The notes below the pieces were generated by a model. The model saw only the letters and a program-made list of their open reading frames with translations, made no database searches and was not told the DNA's origin. Positions 9,711-19,057 of a stretch of DNA of 47,166 nt are shown piece by piece (positions within the stretch are counted from its first letter, which is position 1; each line of letters begins with the position of its first letter). Made by a program: the position numbers and the translations under genes. Origin of the DNA: Bacteroidales bacterium (GTDB lineage: Bacteria > Bacteroidota > Bacteroidia > Bacteroidales > UBA4417). The DNA is taken from contig JAURYB010000153.1 in NCBI GenBank assembly GCA_030654075.1, forward strand, positions 1 through 47,166, written 5' to 3'.

Positions 9711-9754
9711 AGGTAATATTTAGGTAACTACCTGAAAAATAAGTTGTATATTTG
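9711..9754 (+). promoter_or_regulatory. Candidate gltB promoter with AGGTAA repeats
   Basis: TATATTTG at 9747-9754 is a perfect TAnnTTTG -7 box, placing the transcript start near 9760. Upstream are two direct AGGTAA repeats (9711 and 9722), 11 bp or one helical turn apart. The second forms the palindrome AGGTA-AC-TACCT (9722-9733), located where a -33 element or an activator/operator site would be. The -7 box is seen directly; regulator binding is inference. Confidence 0.6.
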
Positions 9755-9773
9755 CAGTTCAATACGAATAAAA

Positions 9774-9836
9774 ATGCATATTCTGAACTCAACCCTTTCT
9801 TTTCGATTTTTCAAACATCTCCTTACATCAGGTTGA
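9774..9836 (+). CDS. Putative leader peptide upstream of gltB (20 aa)
   Basis: A short ORF starts with ATG about 14 nt after the predicted transcript start and ends with TGA at 9834-9836, inside the antiterminator 5' arm. It encodes 20 residues beginning MHILNSTL and ending HLLTSG. These include four Leu, three Phe and two His, but no Glu or Gln, so the sensed amino acid is not obvious. Its position relative to the antiterminator and terminator is that of a classical attenuation leader peptide. Translation is not proven. Confidence 0.6.
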   Translation: MHILNSTLSFRFFKHLLTSG

Positions 9837-9874
9837 GAATGGTAATTTTTATCGTGTAAATGATAGCCGTTCTC
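9835..9874 (+). promoter_or_regulatory. Antiterminator of the gltB leader
   Basis: GAGAATGG (9835-9842) can pair over all 8 positions (one G-U) with CCGTTCTC (9867-9874). The second arm is also the 5' arm of the terminator, so the two hairpins exclude each other. A weaker upstream hairpin, CATCTC (9816-9821) with GAGAATG (9835-9841, one bulge), could sequester the first arm. This gives the 1:2, 2:3, 3:4 logic of amino-acid attenuators. Confidence 0.6.
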
Positions 9875-9899
9875 TGAAAACTCAGGGGACGTTTTTTTT
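9868..9899 (+). terminator. Intrinsic terminator in the gltB leader (attenuator)
   Basis: CGTTCTCTGA (9868-9877), a 4-nt loop and TCAGGGGACG (9882-9891) form a continuous 10 bp stem including two G-U pairs. Eight T residues follow at once (9892-9899). It lies about 37 nt before the gltB start and after the leader ORF, so it would stop transcription before gltB unless the antiterminator forms. Confidence 0.8.
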
Positions 9900-9935
9900 G
9901 TACAAAAGTCAGTAGTGAACATAAGGTAAATAGTT

Positions 9936-12900
9936 ATGAAGACAGAACGGCCACTAAAGCAAGGATTATACAGAGCAGAGTTCGAACATGAGAATTGCGG
10001 AATCGGATTTGTTGCACACCTGAAAGGGAATAAATCGCATTCCATTATAACCAAAGGTCTTGAAATTCTCTGCAATATGACACATCGTGGTGCCGAAGGC
10101 TCCGACAGCAAAACCGGTGATGGCGCAGGTGTATTGATCCAGGTTCCTTATAGTTTTTATATTGATCTGGGTTATATTCTTCCGCCCGAAGGGCAATTCG
10201 GAACAGGGCTTGTTTTCTTTCCGCAGAATCAGTCGGATGCAGCCAAATGCAAGGACATCATGGTCAAGATAATCAGCGAAGAAGGTGTAAATCTGATCGG
10301 ATTCCGCGAAGTTCCCCGCGATAGCAGTGTCATAGGACATATTTCCCGCGCTGCCGAACCGGATATACAGCAAATTTTGCTGGGTTCTGATCTTTCCCAG
10401 GAGGATATGGAGGTTAAACTTTATATAATCAGGAAGCGGATAGAAAATGCCATTCGTGAAACGAACCTGATTCAAAAAAGTTTCTTCTACATCCCAAGCC
10501 TTTCGACAAAAGTTCTCATATATAAAGGAATGCTTACTTCGCCTCAGCTAGGCGAGTATTTTCTCGATCTTACTGACGAACGTATGCAAAGTGCTATCGC
10601 ACTTGTACATTCGAGGTTTAGTACCAATACGTTTCCCAGTTGGGATCTTGCTCAACCGTTCCGTATGCTCGGACATAATGGTGAGATAAATACAATAAAA
10701 GGTAACCGTTTCTGGATGGAAGCCCGTGAATCCATTCTTAAATCAGATAAATTAGGCGATCTTTCCCGGTTATTTCCTGTTGTTCAACCTGGAATGAGCG
10801 ATTCAGCTTCCCTTGATAACGTACTGGAATTCCTTGTAATGAGCGGTAAATCACTTCCTTATGCCATTTCCACACTTATTCCTGAATCGATAAACGCCAA
10901 AAATCCTATTCCTACTAAATTGCGGGATTTCTATCATTACCATTCCTGTTTTATGGAACCCTGGGACGGACCGGCTTCACTTATACTTTCTGATGGCCGT
11001 TACATTGGTGGCACGCTCGACAGGAATGGTCTCCGTCCGTCCAGATATGTGATTACCACCAATGACCTTATGGTTATGGGTTCCGAAACCGGTGTACAAA
11101 CCTTTGCTCCTGAAGAAATTAAGGAAAAAGGACGATTGAAACCTGGAAAAATGATCATGGTTGATACCCAGGAAGGAAAAATCTATTACGATGAAGAGTT
11201 GAAAGCCAAACTTGCCAACGAATATCCGTACGGTGAATGGATAAAGCAAAACATGGTCAACCTGGAAGAGATAGAAACGGGTGAGCAGGTAAAATCTGAT
11301 ATGGGCGACCAATATGACAAATACCTTACTTCCTTCAATTACTCCATGGAGGATACGGATGTGATTATAAAGGAAATGGCAGCAACCGGTAAAGAACCGA
11401 TTGGCTCAATGGGCAACGACGTTCCTGTTGCTGTACTTTCGAGGAAGCCATACAGGTTGTTTAATTATTTCAAACAATTGTTTGCCCAGGTTACTAATCC
11501 GCCAATCGATCCTATCAGGGAGGAATTGGTAATGACACTCGCCGGTTTTATTGGATCCTTGCAACAAAATATTCTGGAAACATCACCCGATCACGTTAAA
11601 ATGGTGCGTTTCCGGAATCCGGTTATTACCAATACCTACTTTAAAGTTGTAAAAAGTCTCAGATATAAAGGATTTTCATCAGCAACTCTTCTACTGCATT
11701 TTGATGCTGATAAAGGCGCCCAGGGATTACAATCCGCTGTTGATCAATTGTGTGTCGATGCCGAAAGAGCTGTGGATGAAGGAAAGAATTACATCATCCT
11801 TTCGGATCGCGATATAAATGAAAACACAGCACCAATTCCTTCTTTGCTGGCTGTATCTGCCGTTCACCATCACCTGATCATGAAGCGGAAAAGGATGCAA
11901 ATCGATATCGTTGTTGAGTCGGCTGAGCCACGCGAGGTAATGCATTTCGCTCTTCTTTTTGGTTATGGAGCCAGTATTATCAATCCGTATATGAGCTTTG
12001 CCGTTATCGATAAACTGGTTAAAGCAAAAGCCATACAGCTCGATTATCAGAAAGCAGAAGAAAATTATGTTCATGCAATCAATAAAGGTATCCTCAAGAT
12101 CATGTCGAAAATGGGAATATGTACTCTCAGGAGCTATCGTTCATCCCAGATATTTGAAGCAGTAGGTGTTCATACTGATGTGATTGACAAATATTTTGCC
12201 GGAACGGTTTCGAGGATAGGTGGTATTGGAATGAGTGAGATTGCCGAAGAAGTTTTGATTCCGCACAGGAAAGCGTTTATTGTAGAACAACAACCTGACA
12301 TTCTTACCGAAGGGGTATTCTCGTATCGTAAACACGGCGAGCATCATGCCTGGAATCCTGAAAGCATTGCATTACTTCAGTGGAGTACCAGAACAGGTAA
12401 TTATGCAAAATTCAAAGAATACAGTAACCTTGTAAATGCTGATACAGCCAGCCCGGGATTTATCCGTGGATTGTTAAAAATCAAGAAAGATCCGATTTCG
12501 ATTGAAGAAGTTGAACCTGTTGAAGCTATAATGAAACGGTTTGTCACTGGTGCAATGTCGTATGGTTCTATCAGCCGCGAAGCGCATGAAACGCTTGCTA
12601 TTGCTATGAACCGCATTGGTGGTCGAAGTAATACAGGCGAAGGTGGCGAAGATCCTGCTCGTTTTACACCTCTCGAAAACGGCGACAGTGCCAGAAGCGC
12701 AATCAAACAGGTTGCCAGCGGCCGTTTTGGGGTTACAACCGAATACCTTGTTAATGCCGATGAACTTCAGATCAAAATTGCGCAAGGCGCAAAACCAGGA
12801 GAAGGCGGACAGCTTCCTGGTCACAAAGTGGACCAGATTATTGCCAAAACCAGGTATTCCATTCCAGGCATTACACTGATTTCGCCTCCGCCACATCACG

Positions 12901-14447
12901 ATATTTATTCAATCGAAGACCTTTCACAACTAATCTTCGACCTCAAAAATGTAAATCCACGTGCCAGGATCAGTGTCAAACTGGTTTCAGAAAGTGGAAT
13001 CGGTACCATTGCTGCCGGTGTTACCAAAGCCGGTGCTGACCTTATCACAATCAGCGGTTACGAAGGCGGCACAGGAGCAAGCCCGACTTCCTCTATCAAA
13101 CACGCCGGATTACCACTTGAACTTGGACTTGCCGAAACACAGCAAACCCTGGTAATGAACAACCTGCGCAGGAAAGTAATGTTGCAGGCCGACGGACAGT
13201 TAAAAAGCGGAAAAGATATTATTATGGCAGCCCTGATGGGTGCTGAAGAATTTGGCTTAGCTACATCCGCACTTGTTGTTTTAGGTTGTGTGATGATGCG
13301 GAAATGCCACCTGAATACTTGTCCGGTTGGCGTAGCGACACAAAATCCTGAACTCCGTAAACGGTTCCACGGCGAAGCTGATAACCTTGTAACTTTCTTC
13401 AGCTTCTTAGCTGAAGAAGTACGCGAACAACTCGCAGAACTGGGATATAAAAAGATGGATGATATCATTGGTCGGTTCGATCTTCTCGAAAGAAATCATG
13501 AAATTGATCATTGGAAAATCAAAAACCTGGATCTCAGTGGTTTGCTGACCCTACCTAAGGAATCAGCTGTAAACGCGATACATTGTGTTGATTTGCAGGA
13601 TCATAAAATAGATCATGTTCTTGATATAGAACTGATTGCCGAAGCTGAAAAAGCTATATCAGAAAAAGTACCTGTTGTAATCGAAAGGTCAATACGTAAT
13701 ACTGATAGAACTACAGGAGCAATGCTTTCAGGCAAAATTGCTACTCTTTATGGCGCGGAAGGATTGCCTGAAGGCACAATCAGTTGCAGGTTTAACGGAT
13801 CAGCGGGCCAGAGTTTTGGCGCTTTCCTGATGCCGGGAGTTGAACTTCGCCTTGAAGGCGATTCGAATGATTACCTCGGAAAAGGACTATCGGGGGGAAG
13901 AATTATTGTCGTCCCTCCTACCGGGTCAACCTTTGAATCAGATAAAAATATAATTATAGGGAATACAGTTCTTTACGGAGCCACAAAAGGTGAAATCTAT
14001 ATTTCAGGTGTAGCGGGCGAGCGTTTCGGAGTGCGTAACAGCGGTGCAAATGCAGTAGTTGAAGGAGTTGGGAATCATTGTTGTGAATATATGACCGGTG
14101 GTCGGGTGGTTGTGCTTGGTACTACCGGTAGCAATTTTGCTGCAGGTATGAGCGGCGGTATCGCTTATGTTCTGGACGAAAAAGGCGACTTCGATTATTA
14201 CTGCAACATGGGAATGGTTGAATTATCACTGGTCGAGGATCGTGTTGATGTTCATGAGCTTAACGGACTTATAGCTCGTCATTATTACTTTACAAAAAGT
14301 AAAAAAGCAAAGATGATCCTGGATGATTTCGAAAAATATCTGCCGATGTTTATCAAGATCATTCCTTATGATTACAAGAAAGTGCTTCACGAACAGAAAC
14401 TTGAAGAACTCAGGAAGAAAATAGCTGACGTTGAGGTTGATCTTTAA
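9936..14447 (+). CDS. gltB: Glutamate synthase (NADPH) large subunit
   Basis: Makes two glutamates from glutamine and 2-oxoglutarate, with GltD supplying electrons. At 1503 aa it has the full domain order. A short propeptide ends before Cys21 (CGIGFVAHLKG), the expected N-terminal nucleophile of the class II glutamine amidotransferase domain. A central domain follows, then an FMN-binding synthase barrel (GEGGEDPARF, GAKPGEGGQLPG, ISGYEGGTGASP). The 3Fe-4S ligands are Cys1118, Cys1124 and Cys1129. The C-terminus is the GXGXG-rich beta-helix domain (GGRVVVLGTTGSNFAAGMSGG). The start ATG at 9936 lies just after the leader terminator. gltD follows 225 bp downstream. Regulation by attenuation is suggested by the leader. 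Confidence 0.97.
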   Translation: MKTERPLKQGLYRAEFEHENCGIGFVAHLKGNKSHSIITKGLEILCNMTHRGAEGSDSKTGDGAGVLIQVPYSFYIDLGYILPPEGQFGTGLVFFPQNQSDAAKCKDIMVKIISEEGVNLIGFREVPRDSSVIGHISRAAEPDIQQILLGSDLSQEDMEVKLYIIRKRIENAIRETNLIQKSFFYIPSLSTKVLIYKGMLTSPQLGEYFLDLTDERMQSAIALVHSRFSTNTFPSWDLAQPFRMLGHNGEINTIKGNRFWMEARESILKSDKLGDLSRLFPVVQPGMSDSASLDNVLEFLVMSGKSLPYAISTLIPESINAKNPIPTKLRDFYHYHSCFMEPWDGPASLILSDGRYIGGTLDRNGLRPSRYVITTNDLMVMGSETGVQTFAPEEIKEKGRLKPGKMIMVDTQEGKIYYDEELKAKLANEYPYGEWIKQNMVNLEEIETGEQVKSDMGDQYDKYLTSFNYSMEDTDVIIKEMAATGKEPIGSMGNDVPVAVLSRKPYRLFNYFKQLFAQVTNPPIDPIREELVMTLAGFIGSLQQNILETSPDHVKMVRFRNPVITNTYFKVVKSLRYKGFSSATLLLHFDADKGAQGLQSAVDQLCVDAERAVDEGKNYIILSDRDINENTAPIPSLLAVSAVHHHLIMKRKRMQIDIVVESAEPREVMHFALLFGYGASIINPYMSFAVIDKLVKAKAIQLDYQKAEENYVHAINKGILKIMSKMGICTLRSYRSSQIFEAVGVHTDVIDKYFAGTVSRIGGIGMSEIAEEVLIPHRKAFIVEQQPDILTEGVFSYRKHGEHHAWNPESIALLQWSTRTGNYAKFKEYSNLVNADTASPGFIRGLLKIKKDPISIEEVEPVEAIMKRFVTGAMSYGSISREAHETLAIAMNRIGGRSNTGEGGEDPARFTPLENGDSARSAIKQVASGRFGVTTEYLVNADELQIKIAQGAKPGEGGQLPGHKVDQIIAKTRYSIPGITLISPPPHHDIYSIEDLSQLIFDLKNVNPRARISVKLVSESGIGTIAAGVTKAGADLITISGYEGGTGASPTSSIKHAGLPLELGLAETQQTLVMNNLRRKVMLQADGQLKSGKDIIMAALMGAEEFGLATSALVVLGCVMMRKCHLNTCPVGVATQNPELRKRFHGEADNLVTFFSFLAEEVREQLAELGYKKMDDIIGRFDLLERNHEIDHWKIKNLDLSGLLTLPKESAVNAIHCVDLQDHKIDHVLDIELIAEAEKAISEKVPVVIERSIRNTDRTTGAMLSGKIATLYGAEGLPEGTISCRFNGSAGQSFGAFLMPGVELRLEGDSNDYLGKGLSGGRIIVVPPTGSTFESDKNIIIGNTVLYGATKGEIYISGVAGERFGVRNSGANAVVEGVGNHCCEYMTGGRVVVLGTTGSNFAAGMSGGIAYVLDEKGDFDYYCNMGMVELSLVEDRVDVHELNGLIARHYYFTKSKKAKMILDDFEKYLPMFIKIIPYDYKKVLHEQKLEELRKKIADVEVDL

Positions 14448-14499
14448 ATTAATGCCAGTCATACTCCGGAAAGAATAAAACTTCAAAAAAAACAAGACC

Positions 14500-14608
14500 C
14501 AAATCCCAAATTCCAAGGAAAAACAAAAGAAAAACGGAGTTCAAAAACTATTAGAATTTTAGATTTGGAATTTGGAGCTTGGAATTTGAAACTTGGAATT
14601 TGAAAAAA
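14500..14608. repeat. 14-nt tandem repeat and inverted repeat between gltB and gltD
   Basis: Three tandem 14-nt units with core TTGGAATTTG start at 14562, 14576 and 14590; 14 is twice the 7-nt period seen elsewhere. The word CAAATTCCAAG at about 14507-14517 is the reverse complement of the core, so the gltB-gltD mRNA can fold here. This could affect the gltB:gltD ratio (inference). Confidence 0.75.
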
Positions 14609-14672
14609 ACCCTCATAATTCATCCTGTTTGCAGTAAAAACAAGCTAAAGATGCATTTATAAAGAAACTACT

Positions 14673-16094
14673 ATGGGAAACCCGAATGGATTTTTAAATA
14701 TACGCAGAAAAGATGCCGGCAACAGACCTTTAAACGAAAGGATTACAGATTTCAGTGAGGTTGAGCAGGTACTAAACAGCGAGGACCGTATGTTACAGGC
14801 ATCACGTTGCATGGATTGTGGCATTCCTTTTTGTCATTGGAGCTGCCCGGTTGACAACCTGATTCCTGAGTGGAATGATCTGCTTTTCAAAGGCGACTGG
14901 AAAGGTGCTTACATGAGGCTTGCAGCAACCAACAACTTCCCCGAATTTACAGGTAGGATTTGTCCTGCAAGTTGCGAACATGCCTGCGTTCTGAACATCA
15001 ATGAGCAACCTGTAACCATCCGCGAAAATGAAGTTGCCATTGTTGAAAAAGCATTTACCGAAGGATATGTTAAACCTGAACCACCCAAAGTCCGCTCAGG
15101 TAAAAAAGTGGCAGTGATTGGAAGCGGACCTTCCGGTATGGCTGCAGCCGATCTTTTAAACAAGGCAGGCCATTGGGTTACGCTTTTCGAAAAAGATGAA
15201 AAACCAGGTGGATTATTGCGGTTTGGCATTCCAGATTTCAAACTGAGTAAAGCGGTTGTCGAAAGACGTTTCAATCTTATGATCCAGGAAGGTCTTGTTG
15301 TGAAAACAGGAATACATATTGGCAAAGATATTTCCGGAAAGGAAATTGTTGATCAATTTGATGCAGTTTGTATCGCAGTTGGTGCAATGCATCCACGTGA
15401 TTTACCTGCTGAAGGCCGTGAGTTCCATGGTATTCATTATGCCATGGATTTCCTCACAACTCAAAACCGGGTAAATAATGGACTAATCCCTATTTCAGAT
15501 AATCCTATTACGGCAAAAGGAAAGAAAGTTCTGGTAATCGGAGGTGGAGATACAGGTTCCGATTGTGTTGGAACATCCATCAGGCAAAAAGCTGCCAGTG
15601 TTATGCAGATTGAAATCATGCCAAAGCCTCCTGTTAACCGCGCGGATGACAACCCATGGCCCTATTTTGGAAAAGTTCTGAAAACAACTACCTCACACGA
15701 AGAAGGTTGCGAAAGATTTTGGAGCCTTTCCACCGTTAGGTTTATCGGCGAAAATAACCAGGTTACAGGTGTTGAAGTTGAGGAAGTTGAATGGATTAAA
15801 AAGGACGGCCGTCATCAGATGGAAGTGATTCCGGGCACACGCAGGGTAATTGATGCTGACCTGGTACTTCTTGCAATGGGATTTGTACATCCGGTTGTGG
15901 AAGGACTATTGTCGGAACTGGAAATAGAACTCACCCAACGGAATAATATCAAGGTAGGTGCCAACCAATCAACTAACCGCCAGAAAGTATTTGCAACAGG
16001 TGATTCGGTAAACGGAGCAAGCTTAGTTGTACATGCTATTGCCTCAGGCAGAAAAGTGGCAAAGGAAATTGACAGGTTTTTGCGTAGTGCTTAA
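14673..16094 (+). CDS. gltD: Glutamate synthase (NADPH) small subunit
   Basis: Flavoprotein that oxidises NADPH and passes electrons to GltB. The N-terminal cysteine-rich region carries the two 4Fe-4S ligand groups: Cys46, 49, 54 and 58, then Cys97, 101 and 105. The FAD dinucleotide fold is VIGSGPSGMAAADLL (near 149). The NADPH fold is VLVIGGGDTGSDCVGT (near 285). The C-terminal GDSVNGASLVVHAIASGR is the usual second FAD contact. Length 473 aa is typical. It follows gltB on the same strand and ends before a strong terminator, so gltBD is the transcription unit. Confidence 0.96.
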   Translation: MGNPNGFLNIRRKDAGNRPLNERITDFSEVEQVLNSEDRMLQASRCMDCGIPFCHWSCPVDNLIPEWNDLLFKGDWKGAYMRLAATNNFPEFTGRICPASCEHACVLNINEQPVTIRENEVAIVEKAFTEGYVKPEPPKVRSGKKVAVIGSGPSGMAAADLLNKAGHWVTLFEKDEKPGGLLRFGIPDFKLSKAVVERRFNLMIQEGLVVKTGIHIGKDISGKEIVDQFDAVCIAVGAMHPRDLPAEGREFHGIHYAMDFLTTQNRVNNGLIPISDNPITAKGKKVLVIGGGDTGSDCVGTSIRQKAASVMQIEIMPKPPVNRADDNPWPYFGKVLKTTTSHEEGCERFWSLSTVRFIGENNQVTGVEVEEVEWIKKDGRHQMEVIPGTRRVIDADLVLLAMGFVHPVVEGLLSELEIELTQRNNIKVGANQSTNRQKVFATGDSVNGASLVVHAIASGRKVAKEIDRFLRSA

Positions 16095-16124
16095 TCAACA
16101 ACAATAAAAATCTATAATTAATAG

Positions 16125-16158
16125 AAAAGGATCAACATTCAGGTTGGTCCTTTTTTTT
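16125..16158 (+). terminator. Intrinsic terminator after gltD
   Basis: GGATCAAC (16129-16136) pairs with GTTGGTCC (16143-16150) around a 6-nt loop, extended by A-T pairs with flanking A and T runs. Eight T residues follow (16151-16158). It lies about 30 nt after the gltD stop and closes the gltBD unit. Confidence 0.9.
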
Positions 16159-16265
16159 GATTTATTCCTGATTCAAAATATTGGAGGCACGAAAATGAAA
16201 GAAAATCAACCTCTAAATAAACAATTTACCTATTTTCACATTTTATACTAACTTAGTTACAATCA

Positions 16266-17663
16266 ATGCCAGATCCGGTCCAGAATACTGTTTACAAACG
16301 GGCGTACCTGTTAATTAAAAAATCGCTTAACGGCGAGGAGCAGGATTATACAAGCGGAAATATCCGGACTGCTGTATTCCTGCTGGCAATACCAATGATA
16401 CTTGAACTCAGCCTTGAAAGCGTGTTTGCTTTGGTTGACATGTTTTTTGTTGGGAAGCTTGGTCAAAATGCCATTGCCACAGTCGGGCTAACGGAATCGG
16501 TAGTTTCGCTTGTTTATTCCTTAGCCATTGGAATCAGTACAGCTGCTACTGCTATTGTTGCCCGGCGTATTGGCGAAAAAAATCCTGACGCGGCTGCTCA
16601 TGCCGGAGCGCAATCACTTATAGTCTCATTAATAGGCACACTACTGATCAGTATTCTGGGCAGTGTATACGCAGGTGAAATTTTATCACTTATGGGAGCA
16701 AGCGCTGAAGTGGTTGCGGAAGGAACAATATTTACCCGGATTATGTTTGCCGGTAGTTCTGCTATTATGTTCCTGTTTCTGATTAACGGTATTTTCCGTG
16801 GCGCCGGTGACGCAGCTATGGCTATGAAAAGTTTATGGATTGCCAGCCTCATTAATATAATACTTTGTCCCATTCTCATTCATTACTTTGGACTAAAAGG
16901 TGCTGCAATCGCAACAGTAACCGGGCGGAGTTCAGGAGTACTGTATCAGTGTTATCACCTGTTTAAAGGAGATGGAATAATTAAACTCCGTTTGAGTCAT
17001 TTCCGGTTTGATTTCTCAATTGTAAAATCAATTATAAATATTGGATGGCCAGCTACCCTTCAGTTCATTATTGCAAGCGGTTCATGGATTGTTTTAGCCC
17101 GACTGGTTGCTGAAACCGGAGGCACATCAGCTTCAGCAGGCTACCAGATCGCTATCCGGAATGTGGTTTTCTTTATCTTGCCCGCCTGGGGACTTAGTAA
17201 TGCCGCAGCAACACTGGTAGGACAGAACCTGGGCGCAAAGCAGATGCTTAGGGCTGAACAAAGTGTAATGCTTACAACAAAATACAATGCTATTTTTATG
17301 AGTTTTGTAATGATACTGTTCCTGTTTTTTGCCAATCCCATTATACGTTTCTTTTCAACTGACGAAACCGTGATAGCCTATGGTGTACAAGCCTTACAGA
17401 TTATAGGAACCGGCTATATTTTTTACGGCATAGGCATGGTTATGAACCAGGCACTCAATGGAGCCGGCGATACGCGGACACCCACAATTATTAATTTTGT
17501 TGGTTTCTGGTTATTTCAGATTCCGTTGGCTTATTTCCTGGCTATAGTTGTCGGACTGAAATCAACCGGAGCATTTATTGCCATTCCTGTTGCAGAAACA
17601 TTGATTGCTTTACTGGCCTGGTATTATTTTAAGAAGGGTAGATGGAAAGAAGTGAAGGTGTAA
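16266..17663 (+). CDS. MATE family efflux transporter
   Basis: Cation-coupled multidrug/metabolite exporter of the inner membrane. The 465 aa protein has about 12 hydrophobic segments after a ~30-residue cytoplasmic N-terminus. Two pseudo-symmetric halves are visible: the first with FALVDMFFVGKLGQNAIATVG, the second with NIGWPATLQFIIASG. The repeated GAGDA/GAGDT motif (IFRGAGDAAMAM, LNGAGDTRTPT) is characteristic of the NorM/DinF-like family. The substrate cannot be read from the sequence. It is a single-gene unit between the gltD terminator and a repeat-rich gap. Confidence 0.9.
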   Translation: MPDPVQNTVYKRAYLLIKKSLNGEEQDYTSGNIRTAVFLLAIPMILELSLESVFALVDMFFVGKLGQNAIATVGLTESVVSLVYSLAIGISTAATAIVARRIGEKNPDAAAHAGAQSLIVSLIGTLLISILGSVYAGEILSLMGASAEVVAEGTIFTRIMFAGSSAIMFLFLINGIFRGAGDAAMAMKSLWIASLINIILCPILIHYFGLKGAAIATVTGRSSGVLYQCYHLFKGDGIIKLRLSHFRFDFSIVKSIINIGWPATLQFIIASGSWIVLARLVAETGGTSASAGYQIAIRNVVFFILPAWGLSNAAATLVGQNLGAKQMLRAEQSVMLTTKYNAIFMSFVMILFLFFANPIIRFFSTDETVIAYGVQALQIIGTGYIFYGIGMVMNQALNGAGDTRTPTIINFVGFWLFQIPLAYFLAIVVGLKSTGAFIAIPVAETLIALLAWYYFKKGRWKEVKV

Positions 17664-17735
17664 GAGAAAGGTTCAAAAGGTTCAATCGTTTAATATTTCA
17701 AAAGTTCAAAAGTTCAAATGCCTTCGGCGTTCAAT
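17664..17735. repeat. GTTCAAAAG-rich short repeats
   Basis: After the MATE stop codon there are imperfect GGTTCAAAAG and GTTCAAAA units with a period of 9-10 nt. The rest of the gap (to 17865) has no evident gene. Unlike most arrays in this window the period is not 7. Confidence 0.6.
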
Positions 17736-17865
17736 GTACACTGAGTTTAGTTGAAGTATTAGTACTTTAGGTGTGCATTGTGCAATTGCCTTTAGACTCT
17801 AAGAATCAGACTGATTGTTGAAACTATAATATATTTCAATCGGAAACATCGCATAAATTTCAAAT

Positions 17866-18378
17866 ATGATAGAATCAGAAAGAATTATCTTAATACCTCT
17901 AACCTACAGCCAGTTAGAAAAATATATCAGAAACGATACGTCATTGGAAACAGAGTTGAACTTAAATCCGACGTCAAGGACAATTTCCCCTGAACTTAAA
18001 GATGCGATTGAGAATACAATTCTTCCGAATGTTGCCGATACAAATAAAAACTATTTGTATTCAACGCTTTGGACAGTCATTTCAAAAGTTGACAATATGA
18101 TGGTTGGGGATATTTGCATCCTCGGAGAACCAGATGCGGAAAGAGAAATAGAAATCGGGTACGGAACTTATGACGAATTTCAAGGAAAAGGATTTATGAC
18201 AGAAGCCGTGAAATGTATTATTAAATGGGCTGAATCCGAACCCAAAGTAAACGCAATTATAGCTTCGACATTAAAAAGCAATATTGCTTCATTTAGGGTT
18301 CTTGAAAAGAATAATTTCAGAAAAACAGGTGAAACTGAAACTCTTTTTAACTGGCAGTTCACAATAAAGCAAGGATAA
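17866..18378 (+). CDS. GNAT family N-acetyltransferase (RimJ/RimL-like)
   Basis: A 170 aa single-domain acetyltransferase. The opening MIESERIILIPLT is typical of RimJ/RimL-type members. The IEIGYGTYDEFQGKGFMTEAV segment holds the acetyl-CoA pyrophosphate-binding loop (Q-G-K-G), and NIASFRVLEKNNFRKTGE is the usual motif B. Substrate may be a protein N-terminus or a small amine; it cannot be told from the sequence. It stands alone, 53 bp before the DUF2238 gene. Confidence 0.88.
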   Translation: MIESERIILIPLTYSQLEKYIRNDTSLETELNLNPTSRTISPELKDAIENTILPNVADTNKNYLYSTLWTVISKVDNMMVGDICILGEPDAEREIEIGYGTYDEFQGKGFMTEAVKCIIKWAESEPKVNAIIASTLKSNIASFRVLEKNNFRKTGETETLFNWQFTIKQG

Positions 18379-18430
18379 ACCAAATTTTCAGACATATCAG
18401 CTTAAATTTGTAGTCTAAAGGTTTTCGGAT

Positions 18431-19057
18431 ATGCATAAACGCAGTACAAAAACAGGATCACTTGCTTTCTACTTTCTTATTTTGATACTATCCTGTATTC
18501 ACCCGATCTATCCGCATGAAATGTACCTGCAACATACTGTTACACTAATTGTTGCAGTAATTCTGTTTTATATAACAATTAAAAATAATCTTTCTGACAA
18601 TGCATTCCTGCTGATAACCGGGTTTATGGTATTTCATATCATAGGTGCCCGATGGATTTATTCCTTCACTCCTTACGACCAATGGATAAAAAGTCTGACG
18701 GGACTGAGTATCAATAGTTATTTCGGATTTCAACGGAATCAGTATGACAGGCTTGTGCATTTCCTGTTCGGATTCATGATGCTCATTCCAATTCGAGAGT
18801 TTTACAATAAATGTTTGAATTACACCGGAAGAATAGCTATTCTGTTGGCTTTTCTATCAATTTTGTCGATGAGTATGGTTTATGAAGTCTTCGAATGGAG
18901 TATTTCCATTTTTCTATCACCGGCAGATGCCGAAGCCTATAACGGCCAGCAGGGTGATTATTGGGATGCGCAGAAAGATATGGCAATGGCATTGCTTGGA
19001 GCCATAATGATGATTTTATTACTCCAGTTAGGAAGAAAACGAACAGAGATTGATTAA
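18431..19057 (+). CDS. DUF2238 (YjdF-like) integral membrane protein
   Basis: 208 aa with about six membrane helices. It carries the family signature residues NQYDRLVHFLFGFM, PIREFY, YEVFEW and YNGQQGDYWDAQKDMAMALLGA, in which Asp, His, Glu and Trp are conserved. The function of DUF2238 is unknown. Its TAA stop overlaps the TAA stop of the convergent serA in a shared TTAA, leaving no intergenic terminator. Confidence 0.85.
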   Translation: MHKRSTKTGSLAFYFLILILSCIHPIYPHEMYLQHTVTLIVAVILFYITIKNNLSDNAFLLITGFMVFHIIGARWIYSFTPYDQWIKSLTGLSINSYFGFQRNQYDRLVHFLFGFMMLIPIREFYNKCLNYTGRIAILLAFLSILSMSMVYEVFEWSISIFLSPADAEAYNGQQGDYWDAQKDMAMALLGAIMMILLLQLGRKRTEID

